This document shows positions 1-12,333 of a stretch of DNA of 64,000 nt, one piece after another. Positions within the stretch are counted from its first letter, which is position 1; the number at the start of each line of letters is the position of its first letter. This DNA comes from Siniperca chuatsi (lineage: Eukaryota; Chordata; Actinopteri; Centrarchiformes; Sinipercidae): the NCBI RefSeq assembly GCF_020085105.1, contig NC_058045.1:5842333-5906332 (forward strand), given 5' to 3'. Below the pieces are notes generated by a model that worked only from the letters and a program-made list of their open reading frames with translations, had not been told where the DNA came from and made no database searches. Made by a program: the position numbers and the translations under genes.

Positions 1-147
1 CACAGCTCATAGAAATATGCAAAGAGGTCTCAAGCCAAAAAGTTTGGGAACCACTGGTCTAGATCACCCTGCTGCCATTTCGCTGACTATGGGTTATAAA
101 CAAAATGTATCAATAATTAAAATACATAATGTATAATTGCATTTTTA

Positions 148-292
148 TGGAGCACCCTAAAGGTCATGGCGAGAATTTTTTTGAGGACTACTTTTTCATT
201 CCCTTGCAATATGTTTTGCGTTCTCTTGCAATAGATTTTGCCTTAACTCAGTACTTTTCTTCTACCATTCCTTCTGAGCCATATGTCTATTT
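148..292 (+). repeat. Left arm of an inverted repeat pair
   Basis: This segment matches the reverse complement of 922-1051 over most of its length. Shared blocks include the region around CCTAAAGGTCATG, a T-rich tract followed by GAGGA, a CATTCC block and the end block CTTCTGAGCCATATGTCTAT. The arms diverge sharply outside these limits. The 293-921 spacer has no coding signal that I recognise. The pair could be one foldback-type element or two insertions of one family in opposite directions. Confidence 0.6.
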
Positions 293-921
293 GGCATGGA
301 AGGTAGTGTGGAGACATTATCAAACTTCTGGGTAGGAGCTGTATGTATACGGAACATCAATTATTGCTCCACACTTACAGCAACAGGCTTTCTACCAAAA
401 CCTGTTTCAGCACTGAAAGTTACTTTAATTTGCTTTGTGCAAAGAACAGACACAGAAAGCTTTCCAACTTACATTGATCTGCATTGCTGCTGTATCTCTG
501 TAAATGGTCCAGTGCTGTCTGCTCTTTCTGTGACAGAACCACAGACTGTTTGCAGCATTTCAGTCACCTTCTTGTTTGTTGCTTTTTTGACTCATACAAA
601 TACAGCACATTAGCTTTATGAGGTAGATTCAACTACACATCTGTAGATCTCTCTGGAGACATCTCATTTTCTCTCTGGGGTCCAGTACAGTACGGAGTGC
701 AGATACAGTAACTTTTCACGAATGAAACCAACAGCATCCTGCAGTTTACATGACTGCTTTCTTCTGGAGAGACCTCTTGATCTGAGAATTTGTTTCATTT
801 TACTTTCACTAATTACATAACCAGGCCTATTGAGCAGTAGTACAGCATACTTAATGCCCAGTTCAAAGTAAAATTCAATGAGCTGATATACGGGGGCGTT
901 GCGCTGGGAGCAGCTAAGTGG

Positions 922-1051
922 AAATAGACATATGGCTCAGAAGGACTGGAAGAGGAAAAAATTATTGAGGTAACGCAATTTTTATTGCGATGGAATGCAA
1001 AAATAATCCTCAAAAAAAAAAAATCTCAACATGACCTTTTAGGGGGCTCTG
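922..1051 (-). repeat. Right arm of an inverted repeat pair
   Basis: Reverse-complement partner of 148-292, with moderate divergence and small indels, so the pair is old. The arm starts at the complement of the shared ATATGTCTATTT block and ends at the complement of the CCTAAAAGGTCATG block. An A-run of about 13 bases lies inside. Confidence 0.6.
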
Positions 1052-3640
1052 TACATTTTGGCTTAAGTGATTTATACTTGAATGAGAAGAATTTGTCTTC
1101 TTTGAATGTGATTTGACGTTACCTCTAATGCTGAATCTTTACTGTTCAACTTTACTGTATGTAAAACCAGGCTCAGTACGCTGCTATCTTACAGCTTCCC
1201 TAAAATATGACAATCATAAATTTAATTTATAAAGACAAACGATCCAGCACAGGAAAAGTAAAGCTTAGACACAACTTTCAAAACACAACATGAACACTTT
1301 GTCCTCCACAGCCCTCATATTGGAAGTGTAATGAAAACTGATTGGATCAATTATAGCATCAGCACTGACTCACGGGGAGATGAGGGACTGTCCGTATCTC
1401 GGCTCCTCCGGCTGTTCTTCATAGCTTTTATCACAAGGCATACTTTTTTCATGAAGATAGAAATGTAGCAGGGGGCAAATGAATGCATGCTCTGTAATAA
1501 TACCGCTTTAATGACAACAAATGAGATACTATCAAAAACCTGATTTTGTGTATAACCCCTGTCATTAGCATGTATCGAGAAACAAAGACAAAATGAAAAA
1601 AAATGTAAATACTTTACAAGCTTATTGGATTTTGAAAAAGGTTGACTATTCTCATGGGGCTTCAGAGCATCTCAACTTGGGTTGTTATGCCTTGATGATT
1701 AACACTCACTGAATATGAGAAAGAGACTGTTTAACAAAAACAATTTCCTGAAAAGGTCACATGCTGTTTTCTTCAATGTGGCTGAATTACAACAATTCTG
1801 CAAAGATGAGTGGGCCAAAATTCGTCCACAGTAAAAGAAGACTCAAGACTCATTGCAAGTTATTGCAAATTCTTGATTGCAGTTGTTGCTGCTAAGGGTG
1901 GCCCAACCAGTTAGGTTTAGGGGGCAATTACTATTTCACACAGAGCCATGTAGGTTTGCATTTTGTTTTCCCTTAATAATAACAACCTTCATTTAAAAAC
2001 TGCATTTTGTGTTTACTTGTGTTATCTTTGACTAATATTTAAATTTGTTTGATGATCTGAAACATTTAAGTGTGACAAACATGCAAAATAAAAAAAGAAA
2101 TCTTGGTTACCAACATTTTTCCAAGTAACCAATTTAATGATGACTTTTGTATTTTTGAGCACAAGAGCTGAGAGCCCAGAGGGAAAACTGTTCAGAGCCA
2201 ATAGGATGGAGTAGATGTTGTGGGGTCACTTTTCCTCAGTGATTCAGCTCCCACAGTCAGATTTTGGGATATACTGTACTGGCAAGAAACAGGGACAATT
2301 TGTAGGAACATATTATGAGATATATTGACATGCTAGAATCTCTAAAAGCTTGACTAAACAAAACTTGATTGTTTTCTCATCCAATCCTTAGAACGCTAAG
2401 CATTCCAGCATCAAGCTTTTACGGTCCCTGGAGATCTGCAGAACATCCAAATTCATATAGTTCACATACTCATATGTTACCGTTCAACTCTTAAAAATAT
2501 TACGCACTGATGCTGCAGCCTGTAACATTGAGTTCACCTTGGTTTAGTTTACATATCTGAAATTTTAGAGACTGCCGAGTCTCGCCACATGACAAGCAAA
2601 GAGTAAGCACGGGTACGCATAGTTTAACACTTTCATACAAACACTACAACTGAGCATTTCTCATGAGATACCAATACATTTGGGAGGGTTTAAATACAAG
2701 AGTAAATGGATGTGGCCAATGACAGTATTTCTAAAATGGAAATCTAGACAGATGTGTTGTTATTCTTACAGTCATATTCAGAAAATGTTTTGAGCATGTT
2801 TTTCCTTTAATTTGCGTTAAAGTTGTTAGATGGGTAAATACCAGCACGCTCTCTGTAGCATGTACAGCATATGAAGTATGTTCAAAAAATGTATATGAGT
2901 CACTAACACTGGATGATAAAATTTGGATAACTTCATTAATTTGACTTTATCATTTCAATAGCGCAGGAAATTGCACTTTTTCAGAGAAACAAATATAGAG
3001 GATTACATAATACAAATACCTGCCTTGTATTATGTACCACTCAGGATGTAATCCTCTATGATTGCACGAAAAGAAATAAGGCACATGTAGCAATCAAATT
3101 TTGCTGCTGGACGTGTTTATGAAAATTGAGGCATATTTGATTAGGTTACATTTGATTATACTTTAAATTTGAGGATATGTGAGTCTTGATGATTGCAGCA
3201 ACAGAGGATAGAAACAAAGCTAGATTACTGCTGTACAGTCTGGAGTGATGCATGTCTGGAGGATATTATTTTACTGTGTAACAAAAGGAGGAGAGGTGTC
3301 AACCGGATAATTAAATTGTGTCATTTAAGTAAATGTTGACAGATTCACTTACAAATATTGACTGTACATACTGCATACGTCTATAAGATGACTGCAAAGG
3401 AACATATACAAATGTCCACATAGCCACAGGTTAATCCTCAAGCTATTAATTTTAAAATGCCAATATTTGCTTGAATTCATTTCAGTAAATATCCTGCAGG
3501 TGGAACAACAACAAAAAGTGCCCCAGTCTGACTTTCAATCCTTGATAGATGATTTTAGAATACTTTTGGCTGGCTGTTGTACTGTTTTGGTGATTGAGAT
3601 CAGGCAGTATAGTCAAGTCATGTTATGTCTATTTTTTAGC
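1052..3640. other. Intergenic, nothing recognised
   Basis: AT-rich DNA with short open frames only. None has a recognisable motif or plausible splice context. The one structured item is the hairpin at 2995-3059, listed separately. Confidence 0.5.
2995..3059. repeat. Hairpin-forming inverted repeat
   Basis: Outer arms ATAGAGGATTACAT (2995-3008) and ATGTAATCCTCTAT (3046-3059) are perfect 14-bp complements. Inner arms CATAATACAA (3006-3015) and TTGTATTATG (3025-3034) are perfect 10-bp complements. They leave a 9-nt loop and an 11-nt bulge on the right side. It may be a small MITE remnant; nothing else shows function. Confidence 0.55.
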
Positions 3641-4140
3641 TCAGTTTCACTTGTAATATCTCAAAGGCCCATAGGCCCACAGCAGCACAGCTTCCTGACC
3701 CAGCCCAAGCCCAAAGGACAAGGAAAAACTTCTATAAAAACTGGAAATGGAGGAAACCTCTGGAGAGGCTCCAGAAGTAGCTGTGCGAAAAAATTGCCTT
3801 AAGTGATGTCACTTGAGGTGAGGTTACCAGACCCACTCCTCATCACTCCTTGAGGCTAGTGGCTCGAGACCACATTAGCCGCTACTAGCATAACACACCT
3901 GAATCCCCAACCAAACTGTCGCCAGATGGTCAAGTTGCATTGTGGGTGATGTAGGCACCAGGTTTTGAGGAAGAAGAATATAAAAGACGATATCTCTGTT
4001 TCTGCTGCATCGATTTTTATCCTTTTTTTAAACTGTCCATTGTGAGTCCGACAATGTTGGAGAGCAATGCTGAATCGGTGGAGTACTCTTTTAATGGCAT
4101 TGCTGCAAGCCCAGCATTCCAATTGATTGTTTCAAATCAG
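3640..4140. repeat. Unclassified interspersed repeat
   Basis: The stretch includes GTTGCATTGTGGGTGATGTA (3932 onward) and the AATATAAAAGACGATATCTC block near 3976. I recognise this word order as a dispersed repeat in percomorph genomes. There is no second copy in this window, so the call rests on memory and the family is not named. Confidence 0.4.
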
Positions 4141-5174
4141 CATACCCAAAGAATCAATGAACAACTAATGTATTTAAGAAGCCATTCTCAATTTAAAACA
4201 CTAATATAACTTATTGAACTTATTTACTCTGCATGTGAATATAATATTTCTTCATATGAGCGATGGCTTTGTGGCAACAGCACAAATCTTAAGTCAATTT
4301 CAGTTTCATCAGAGTTGAAGGCAAAAGAATCCACACCACTCATCCATAACCACAATGACAACACCTTACTTTTCTTTATGGTATTTCAGTGTCAGGCTAC
4401 AACATGTATCTCTTTGTGCCTCCTTTATTGCTTTTGTGATGGTAAAAATTATTATTTATGTGAACAGAGCACATACTGTCAATATGTTATAAGACATAAC
4501 TTCATTTTTGGTGACGTGGCTGTGCTGTGGTTCTTGTGTGTGGCACCTTCAGCTGACCTATTTTATAACTGGGCAAATAATGTTCTCCCCTGTCTGTGTA
4601 GTCCCAGTGTCAACACAGATTACCATAATGCATTTGCACAGGATATACGCCAATGAACAAATGGGAACACTGAATAAACACAAAGCAGTGTTCATTAGCT
4701 TTTATGTCATGTCTGGCCACCACTATTACCTCACAGATCAAACTGCCCTTTACTTATGCATATGATACCAGTCAATTAGATTAAGTACTGTAAGTTTGCT
4801 GATTTTAGAGAATGAACATGAGCGTACTAGTATCTGTATCATATTGGACATTTTTTTTGAGAGTATCTGTTTATATTCAATGGATATAAAACTATTTGTG
4901 CCCTGGATGACTTGCTTTTTGTTTGAACTGTTTCAAAAGTTTTTTGGAAAAAAGTACCTAAAGTTTAAAAGTGTTCAACTTTGCAGAATTAAATGATCTT
5001 CATGTAGATCTCCGTGTTTTTGTCAGCAGATCATTTGGTAAGCTGGTGTCACTCTCCAAGTTCCACTCAACAACACTCATTACACTAATTTTTGGTTTTA
5101 TTTAACATATTCTATCTGCTAATATCAGTTATTGGCTTCTAAAGGTTACATAAAAATATTAGAACCTGCATTAA
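4141..5174. other. Intergenic, nothing recognised
   Basis: Short open frames only (the longest is about 113 codons at 4315-4656), with no recognisable domain. I see no repeat copy shared with other parts of the window. Confidence 0.45.
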
Positions 5175-5500
5175 ATGATTTTCTGGCCACTTGAGGGCTG
5201 TAAATACAACACTGACATATCATCACTTTATAAAATTGATATGGTCAACAAGTTAGCAAACAGTTGCCTATTTACACCACCAGCAGACACGGAACAACAT
5301 TGGCAGTCGTGTTTCTGGCCACTTGATGGATGTAAGTCCAAAATTCACTTTCATTTTAGCTCTGTTTTCAGTCTCCACCAACCTCTGAGAAAAATATCTG
5401 GCTCTTTAGCAGCTAAATGCTTGACAATCTTAATCAGCTAGTTATCATTTAGTGCTGGGCAGGTAGTATACATAGGGTTTATCAGAGGGGTTTTTTTTTG
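5175..5500. repeat. Unclassified interspersed repeat with internal duplication
   Basis: The phrase TTTCTGGCCACTTGA occurs twice, at about 5181 and 5310, each followed by a GGCTGTAA or GGATGTAA block. This suggests an internally repeated unit of about 130 bp. The downstream phrase CTCTTTAGCAGCTAAATGCT is familiar from dispersed fish repeats. The class is not determined. Confidence 0.45.
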
Positions 5501-6470
5501 TTTAAAAGAGCTATCTGCTGTGGCTGGAAACCATGATGAGAGTAAGAGTTAAACAAAACAGTAAAGTTGTTGTCCATAAAACCAAAACAATGAGCTGAAA
5601 AACACTAAAATGCTCCATAGAGCGAAGGGATAATTGTGGTGAAATTTATGAAAAAAGGCTTACAGTCAATCAGGTTTTCTGCATCAGTAAGATGTCTTTG
5701 ATTTCATATACTTTTTTAATGTTTTTTTTTTCTTTTCCCTTAAGCCTTCCAGGATATTTCAGGGCTGCTAAAAATGACAAACACATTTCTCACTGTGTGC
5801 ACAGAGATCCAGACATGCTGTAAAAAGATAAATATCCGACTGTCCAGCAAAAAGCTTTTCCCTACTCTTTTAGGATGCCACTGCGTCTTCATATCCTAAG
5901 ATCCTAGTCTATGAAGTTCCCTTTTTCCTTTGCTGCTGTCAGATGTTCTGTTTCATCTACTTTTTAAAAAACTTCATGTAACTTCCCTCTATCTATATCA
6001 AATTACTATATATAGATAGAACACAGTGCTCCTCCACCTACCCGGGCCTTTTTAAACCTGTTCATTCTATTATCCATTAAATCAATAAATATCATTGAGA
6101 CGATTATATACTGTTTGTCAAGGGATTTGATATCATAATGCAATCTTATCACCATACTGTATGTACACACAAAGCTTATATCTGATGACCCAGTTGGGTA
6201 AAACCTTTTTTGTAATCTGTTTAGCTGCATATGGAAATAAAGTACTATCACTTCAACTACTTTTATCACTAGAAAAATTTGTGCAACATGCTGTGCAATT
6301 AATAAAGCCATGCAACTAATAAAGGCTTTAAAGCTTAGTACTGTGACCTCAATGTGAGTTCCTGACATTTGCATACATTTGAAGATTTCAGCCACTCTCT
6401 TCCACAAGTACCCCCGACTTATCATTTGAACACTATACTATTGTTTAACCTAAAATACAAGGGCTAAAAA
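5501..6470. other. Intergenic, nothing recognised
   Basis: AT-rich. A 139-codon open frame on the minus strand (6006-6425) has no recognisable domain and looks like chance. Confidence 0.45.
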
Positions 6471-6471
6471 T

Positions 6472-6545
6472 AATCGATCAATCAAACTTTATTTGTATAA
6501 CACCTTTCACACAGGTTAGTGCAGTTCAAAGTGCTGTACAGATGA
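6472..6545. repeat. Dispersed repeat fragment (ATCAATCAAACTTTATTTGTA type)
   Basis: It contains CAAACTTTATTTGTATAACA followed by CAAAGTGCTGTACAGATG. This word pair marks a very common teleost repeat tail. Related words (a TTTATA..AGCACTTTT block and AAAGTGCTTTACA) recur near 8575 and 22205, supporting a dispersed origin. Confidence 0.5.
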
Positions 6546-7059
6546 CTGACATGCTGATAATAAGACAGTACAAACAGTAAAACAATTTGTGACTAATGCA
6601 CACAACATGAAATAATGATCCCAATCATAACAGTAATGATAAATAGTACTCATTTCTGTTGACATCAAAATGCACTTGCTTGCAGGCCTGAGACAAAACC
6701 ATATGGGAAGGGACTAAAACATGCTGCAAATAATATTTTTGTGGCATATTATGAAATCCTCTCTGTATACATACACTGTCATTGTTTTTCCCATTAAAAT
6801 AGTATTTTTGTCTTAAACAGGACTGGGGGCACAAACATGGACCACACATGGAGGGTGTCACCTAAAAAAATCTTAATACAATTGCGAGCTGCAGTCTGAG
6901 CTTTGCAGCTAGAAACAACAAGAGAAAGAGAACTGACGTTTGTTACCTCCACGTGAGTAAGAGCGCATGTTGAGTATGTTCACCTTGTGCCAGCTGGGCC
7001 AGGTGTTGTCATTTGCAGTCACATACTTGCATGGACCATGTTTGTCCCCTAAAAGTCTA

Positions 7060-7605
7060 CAACCATGCTAGTGAGGCTCTACTTACGCACAGCAGTGCTT
7101 TGAGCTAAATGCTAACATCGGTATGCTAACATGCTCACAATGACAATGCTAACATGCTGAACTTAAGCAGGTATGATGTTTACACAAAGCACAGCTGAGG
7201 CTCATGGGAATGTTATTCATTTTGCAGATATTTGGTCATAAACCAAAGTACTGGACAAATTAGAATTTTGACCTAATGATGAAAAGTCAGGGTATCACCA
7301 AAGTGATTACAATTTATCATGAGGGAAAGATAATGTCTGTAACAAATGGCAATGGCAATCCATCCAATAGCTGTCAAGATATTTCACTCAAAACAACAAA
7401 TGTCAACCTCATGGTGGCCCTAAAGGAAAAGTCAGGGGATCACCAAAGTCAGTAGAATTTTTCCTCTGGGAACCATGAATGTTTGAACAAAAGTTCATGG
7501 CAATCCATCCAACAGCCGTTGAGATATTTCAACCTGGACCAAGGTGGTGGACAGAAAGGCCAACAGTTGACATTGCCATTCCTTGAGCTATGCAGCTAGC
7601 ATGGC
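7060..7605 (+). mobile_element. Non-autonomous repeat with CATGCTAG / CTAGCATG ends, full-length copy
   Basis: It starts near ACCATGCTAGTGAGG and ends at GCAGCTAGCATGGCTA, so the ends are inverted copies of about 10 bp. The interior has a TGCTAACATGCT-rich segment, then a segment (…TTTGGTCATAAACCAAAGTA…), then a direct dimer. Each half of the dimer carries AAAGTCAGGG.ATCACCAAAG, an ATGAATGTxTG-like block, GGCAATCCATCCAA and GAGATATTTC. The copies at 21149-21510, 27602-28122 and 56050-56275 belong to the same family. No transposase is encoded. I know this as a high-copy percomorph repeat but do not assign a superfamily. Confidence 0.7.
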
Positions 7606-8540
7606 TAAAAAAAACACAAACATTAAAAATTGGTGAACAAATCATTGTGTCATTTGCAAACAGATTTAAATGCTCAATCATGCTTGCATGCACAAATGCA
7701 TATAGCTCAAATACACGTGGACCATGCCTGTGGAAACACACGAACGCCATCATAATAGTACTCTATCAATCATAACGAACAGACAGACCAGGTCACTAAT
7801 GTCTGGCAAGGCATGTGAAGATGATTAATTGAGTCTCAGTTGGCACATAAACAAAGACAAAGAAGAAAAAGACGGCAAATGTATGTTTAGCAGGTAGCTG
7901 TGGACAAAAGAAGCTGGGTCAAACTACATTTGTCATCCTCCGAGCTGTAAAATGTAATGCCTAAAACTAACCTGGAGACGCAGACACAAACACAGATGCA
8001 CACACACGCATAATGTTCCACTGCCTTTTCCATCTTCTCATTACCCATCTACCTGTCCTAAAACTGTCACAACTAATAAATACTGTTAATGCCTTTGTCG
8101 CAGCCAAAGTAAAAAACTGCATGAATAATGGTTTATGCACTGTGGGACCAGGGATTTATGTGCTTATGCAAGTGGAAAATATTTCTTGATGTGTTTGCTG
8201 CAGATCATGGGCTCAGTTTACTCAAAATGTAAACTGAGATGCTGTTTATGTAGAACCTTCATTCTTGATCAGCTCTCTGTAGATGGAATATAAGAACTGT
8301 CTTCACTTTTTTAGCTGTGAACCAGATCTATGGTCATTTGTGGAGAATAATGACTCCATTTCAAAGCTGTCATCTACTGTTTATGTGCAATTTGTACAAT
8401 TTTGTGCATATGGAATATAAAAAATAATACCACTTTCTAATACCTTACTAATACCCTGTTAAACAGATTTTGGTCCAGATTCTCTGCAAACCTTTCCCAG
8501 AAGGTGCGGTTTAACAGTCTACTGAAGCAGTGTTCCTATT
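7606..8540. other. Intergenic, nothing recognised
   Basis: No coding signal or clear repeat. A short CA-rich patch lies near 7985-8010. Confidence 0.45.
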
Positions 8541-8755
8541 AGTAAATGGTAAATAAATGGTTAATGGCTATATTTATAGCACTTTTATCCAAAGTGCTTT
8601 ACAAGGTATTTTTTACCCATTCACGCACACACTCACACATTGATGGCAGCGAGCTAACACTCAGGGTGCTGGACAACCTTCGGGAGCAATTTGGGATTCA
8701 GTGTCTTACCCAAGGACACTTCATCATGTGGATAACCTGCTCTATCTCCTGAGAT
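8541..8755. repeat. Dispersed teleost repeat
   Basis: Ordered blocks are TTTATAGCACTTTTATCC, AAAGTGCTTTACAAGG, CCCATTCACGCACACACTCA, a TGATGGCAG block, GGAGCAATTTGGGATTCAGT and CCAAGGACACTTC. I recognise this order as a very common teleost interspersed repeat. The 68-codon open frame across it is not a gene. Confidence 0.6.
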
Positions 8756-9118
8756 ACAACCACCGCTGATGAATTTAAGGGTTAAAAAGACAAAGCTGGA
8801 GGGATTTTTCAGACTTGGCAACCCCAAGGTTTTGTCCTTAATGGCGTATAAATAATCTTTAAAGCATTAGTAAATGATTTATTAAAGATCCCTTCTAGAC
8901 TCTCCTTTGGATTTATGTCTATGTTTTTTCCACACAAAATGTTCAATTACGTAATTCAATATTCTTGTAATTACATCTACTCTGTCTCCCTCATTGAAAA
9001 GCCCAGAATCTATAAATATGCAAATATTTTTCATTTCAAAAGTTCAACTAAGATCTCTCCTTCTTCACTGAAAGGTCCGTTCTCAGTGTATGTGCGCTTC
9101 AAGTTTCCACATGACACT

Positions 9119-9385
9119 GTGATTTTGTGACATTACTCGGTGTGATGTCACAAAATCATGGTCGTACATACACAGCTTGAAATCAAATTTAAGGTGAGCA
9201 CAAGCCCTATGAGGAAAATTTGTGATTTTGAGCTTTATAAATAAAATTGACTGGACACAGCAGATGAATGAGAAAACATCCTTTTAGGGTCACACTCTAC
9301 ACATACATCATTCTACACAGTGAAGGTCAAACATCCAAATGACGTAACAATAGGCAAACCACATTTTGAGTGGAGGTTTTTAACA
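9119..9385 (-). repeat. Interspersed repeat copy (pairs with 33500-33680)
   Basis: Reverse-complement match in blocks to 33500-33680. The blocks are the ACATACAT.ATTCT segment, GGTCAAACATCCAA (about 9326), the ACATTTTGAGTGGAGG end, and CATGATTTTGTGACAT at the other end. A 14-bp perfect hairpin lies at its left end (9120-9133 with 9145-9158, 11-nt loop). Confidence 0.6.
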
Positions 9386-11600
9386 ATAATGAAGCCATTA
9401 GTTACAACTTATAAATCTAAAAGTTGGCTTAGGAAGTCGTACCGAAAGGATGAAATCATCATTTCAAATACCGTAGTACAAAATGTCACATACCTACAAA
9501 ATTACCTTAAAAAATTCAGCTGATTCTCTTCTGTCTCTTTTTGCCTGAGAACATCGATGGCCATCAATTGTAGCTTCACTGCACACATTCATAGCATGCA
9601 TGTTTTGCCTTTAAGTAGTGGAATACATCCTGCACTATGCTTTTGTGCTGAATGAGACATTCAGTTACCCCTACATGTGTGTCAGTATGTTAGATGTCAA
9701 AATGTATGTACAATAAAGATAAATCTCTGTGCGCTTACTGTACACAGTAAATTAAGTGGCTTTCATTCTGTGATCCTCTTTAACTTTCATTTCCCTACTG
9801 GGGTTGGGCTGAGTGAAGGGTCTAAAGCGTTCAGCATCCTGTCCGCTCAGTGCTCGTCCAGCCTGGGAGAGAGCAAGCAGATGTTGGTCTAGATTACAGC
9901 TACATTACAATGTTAGAGCTACTTTCCTCTTTACCCTGAGGGGCTTGTTCAGTTCTGTCACCAAAAGATTAGAAGTGGTCAGCAGTCTGTATGAGAGCAC
10001 TGAAGCTGAACAGCTGAACAAGAAACTTGTTTTTCCACCCCTGAGGTTAAGAACCTTCATATTGTCTGTTTTCGGTTTAATGACTTGGAGAACCTAATTT
10101 CTGAACAAAAGTCAGAGGAGAAATGGCACAGTTTGATTTCCCATCCTTAAAATTGTTCTTTAATGTCAGCTGGGGTAGGAAGGTGGTTTTCAATAACTCA
10201 CAGATATTAAAAGGGCCCTAGGTCATTGATACAGACAGGCCTTGCTTACTGATCTTTACTGGGTCACCTCTCTTGAAGATAGAAGACCCCAAAATCACTA
10301 TTGGGATTGGAGAGTGTGAATCATGAAGCTTTTTTTATATGAGAAATGTTTGGGCTGTCCTGTAGAACCTAAGTCTGATGCTATTTTCAGTCAATACAAG
10401 CCCAGTTAACCTCATCCACCACAGAAAAAGGAGCCCATGAGCACGTAGTCAAAAGAGCACGTCAACAGAATTTATGAACTACAAGCCCAGACATTATCTC
10501 AGTGCTCTCAAAGGGTCGTTCCTACACCAAAAAAATGTTGAAGTACATTATACAACCTCATCGAGCTTATGTAATAAATTAAATTAAAATGGATTCATCT
10601 AAATATTTTACAGATGTTGCATCATCTGTCACATTATCTGATTTAATGTGTAGTAATTGGAAAGGGCTAAAAATATATTTCTATATTTTCTATATCTTTC
10701 TTTTTATAAAAAGAAAAGAAGATTCAGATTCAATTTTTGTAATCAACAAGCTTTAAGTTGGTATTTATTAAAATCCTTACTTTCTGACAACCCACGTTTC
10801 TTGCCATCTGTCAGGGAGTGCATTTGTCAACACTATCCCAGTTACGAACTGGTTTTTGGAGTTCCACTGGTTATGGTTTGTGTATTTAAACATTATAAAC
10901 TGGTTTCAGAAACATGAAAAAGCTCATATCTTGGTTTTGAGAAACATAAATATGCTGGAGTACTCCGAAGGAAACCAAGATACTGTGACATGTCAACTAT
11001 ATTATGGGGCAACTGTGGCTCAGAATTTATTTTAAATATATTTAATAATATATATTAAATAAGTGATGATAAACAATATATTGATGACCTACGCAGTGAA
11101 ATGAAAGTGAACATATCAACCAGGAAGACAGGCTGAAGCATGTAGGGTGAGGGTGACATAACATAGTCATTGTCATTAAAGGGACAGTCACTGGTTACCA
11201 ACTTCATGTTATAAAGCCATTGGTACAAGAAAATGTACTATATGCCTTTAACAAAACTCCCAACAGATCAGTGCTTTGTCATCCCCCAAGCCCCAACTTC
11301 CTTATATTGCTGCTGACGACCCATTGCTGCACTGCTTTATGTGTTTATCTACTGGTATGAGAATACGATTTTTTTCTCTAGATGTTCTTTGTGAAACCAA
11401 TAATGATTTGACAGAATGCAACAGTAGGAAATGAATGTGAACAATGTCTGATTTCTGATATTCAGTTTTTAAAAAAACAGTTTTAGAGCGGTATGGGTTA
11501 AAAAATATGATCATTTTGGAGGCTGTAATTTATGGTCCTACTGAATTGTATTGTGTTTTGAGAGGTTTTGCCTGTATTTATTCTACCCTCATTGATATAT
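9386..11600. other. Intergenic, nothing recognised
   Basis: No gene model is supported. An AT-rich patch with self-complementary ATATATTTAATAATATATAT-like words lies near 11035-11060. Nothing in the open frames is recognisable. Confidence 0.45.
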
Positions 11601-12090
11601 ATGTTTCACGGGGTGTGTGTGTATGAGGCAGCAAGGAAAAGGATCTAAATGCAGACAACCAGGCAGACAGGATCAGATCAGTGATTTTAATGGTAAACTG
11701 ATACAATGGCTTACAGGCCAATGCAGCAAGTCCAAACTGAAGTAACCAAGATTCCACAGGTTAACAGGAACGGGGCAAGAAAATGTACAGGCAGGAAGGC
11801 AGGGGCAGTTACAGGTACAGATTCAGGTAGAAGAAGCTGGACAACAACAACACAAAGCAACATTGCAACCTTGATGACCTGGCCTGGAGCAGGTGGAGAT
11901 GTGCTGGAATAAATACTGTGGGGGGGTAATGGGGGAATGAGGAACAGATGAGCAGGTGGAAGTAGGGGTCATGGGACTGAGACTGGTGGGAAAGACTGAG
12001 GGCGTCTGTTGGATGGATGGGGGACGGCAAGTCTGGAGAGTTCCTTAGAAAGGCATGGGCATTTACAGGTGTTGATGTTGTGTCCAACCC
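11600..12090. mobile_element. Repeat block abutting the TIR gene promoter
   Basis: The phrase order GTGTGTATGAGGCAGCAAGG, AAATGCAGACAACCAGGCAG, then many CAGG/AACAGG words and a TGGAGCAGGTGG segment resembles a dispersed non-autonomous repeat of percomorph genomes. It ends about 70 bp before the TATA box proposed for the TIR gene, so it could affect or supply upstream sequence. Class unproven. Confidence 0.4.
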
Positions 12091-12162
12091 CTGTTATTAT
12101 AATTTTAACTTAAATTCTCTCTCTCTTCCATACTCTCAGGTAGTGACGAGATATGTATCTCA

Positions 12163-12169
12163 TATAAAA
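12163..12169 (+). promoter_or_regulatory. Candidate TATA box of the TIR gene
   Basis: TATAAAA sits about 25-30 bp before a likely start site near 12190-12195. The transcript would begin in a short noncoding exon ending at 12229. That exon ends with an excellent donor (GTGAGTAA at 12230), and the acceptor TTCTCTTTAG ends at 12330. The coding exon would start at 12331, three bases before the ATG. Confidence 0.45.
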
Positions 12170-12333
12170 CCACACTGCTAACATACTGCGGGACTGCTCT
12201 AACTTCTGCCTTGCACACTGTTAAAGACTGTGAGTAAATATACTTTGTAGCTGTACCATAATGGTAAATAGTATCATGGTAGGGCATTTGTAATAGATGC
12301 TTCTCACCTCTTCTCTTGTCTTCTCTTTAGATA

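Noticed and set aside
6006..6425. 139-codon minus-strand frame
   Set aside because: No domain, no splice or promoter context, AT-rich composition; consistent with chance.
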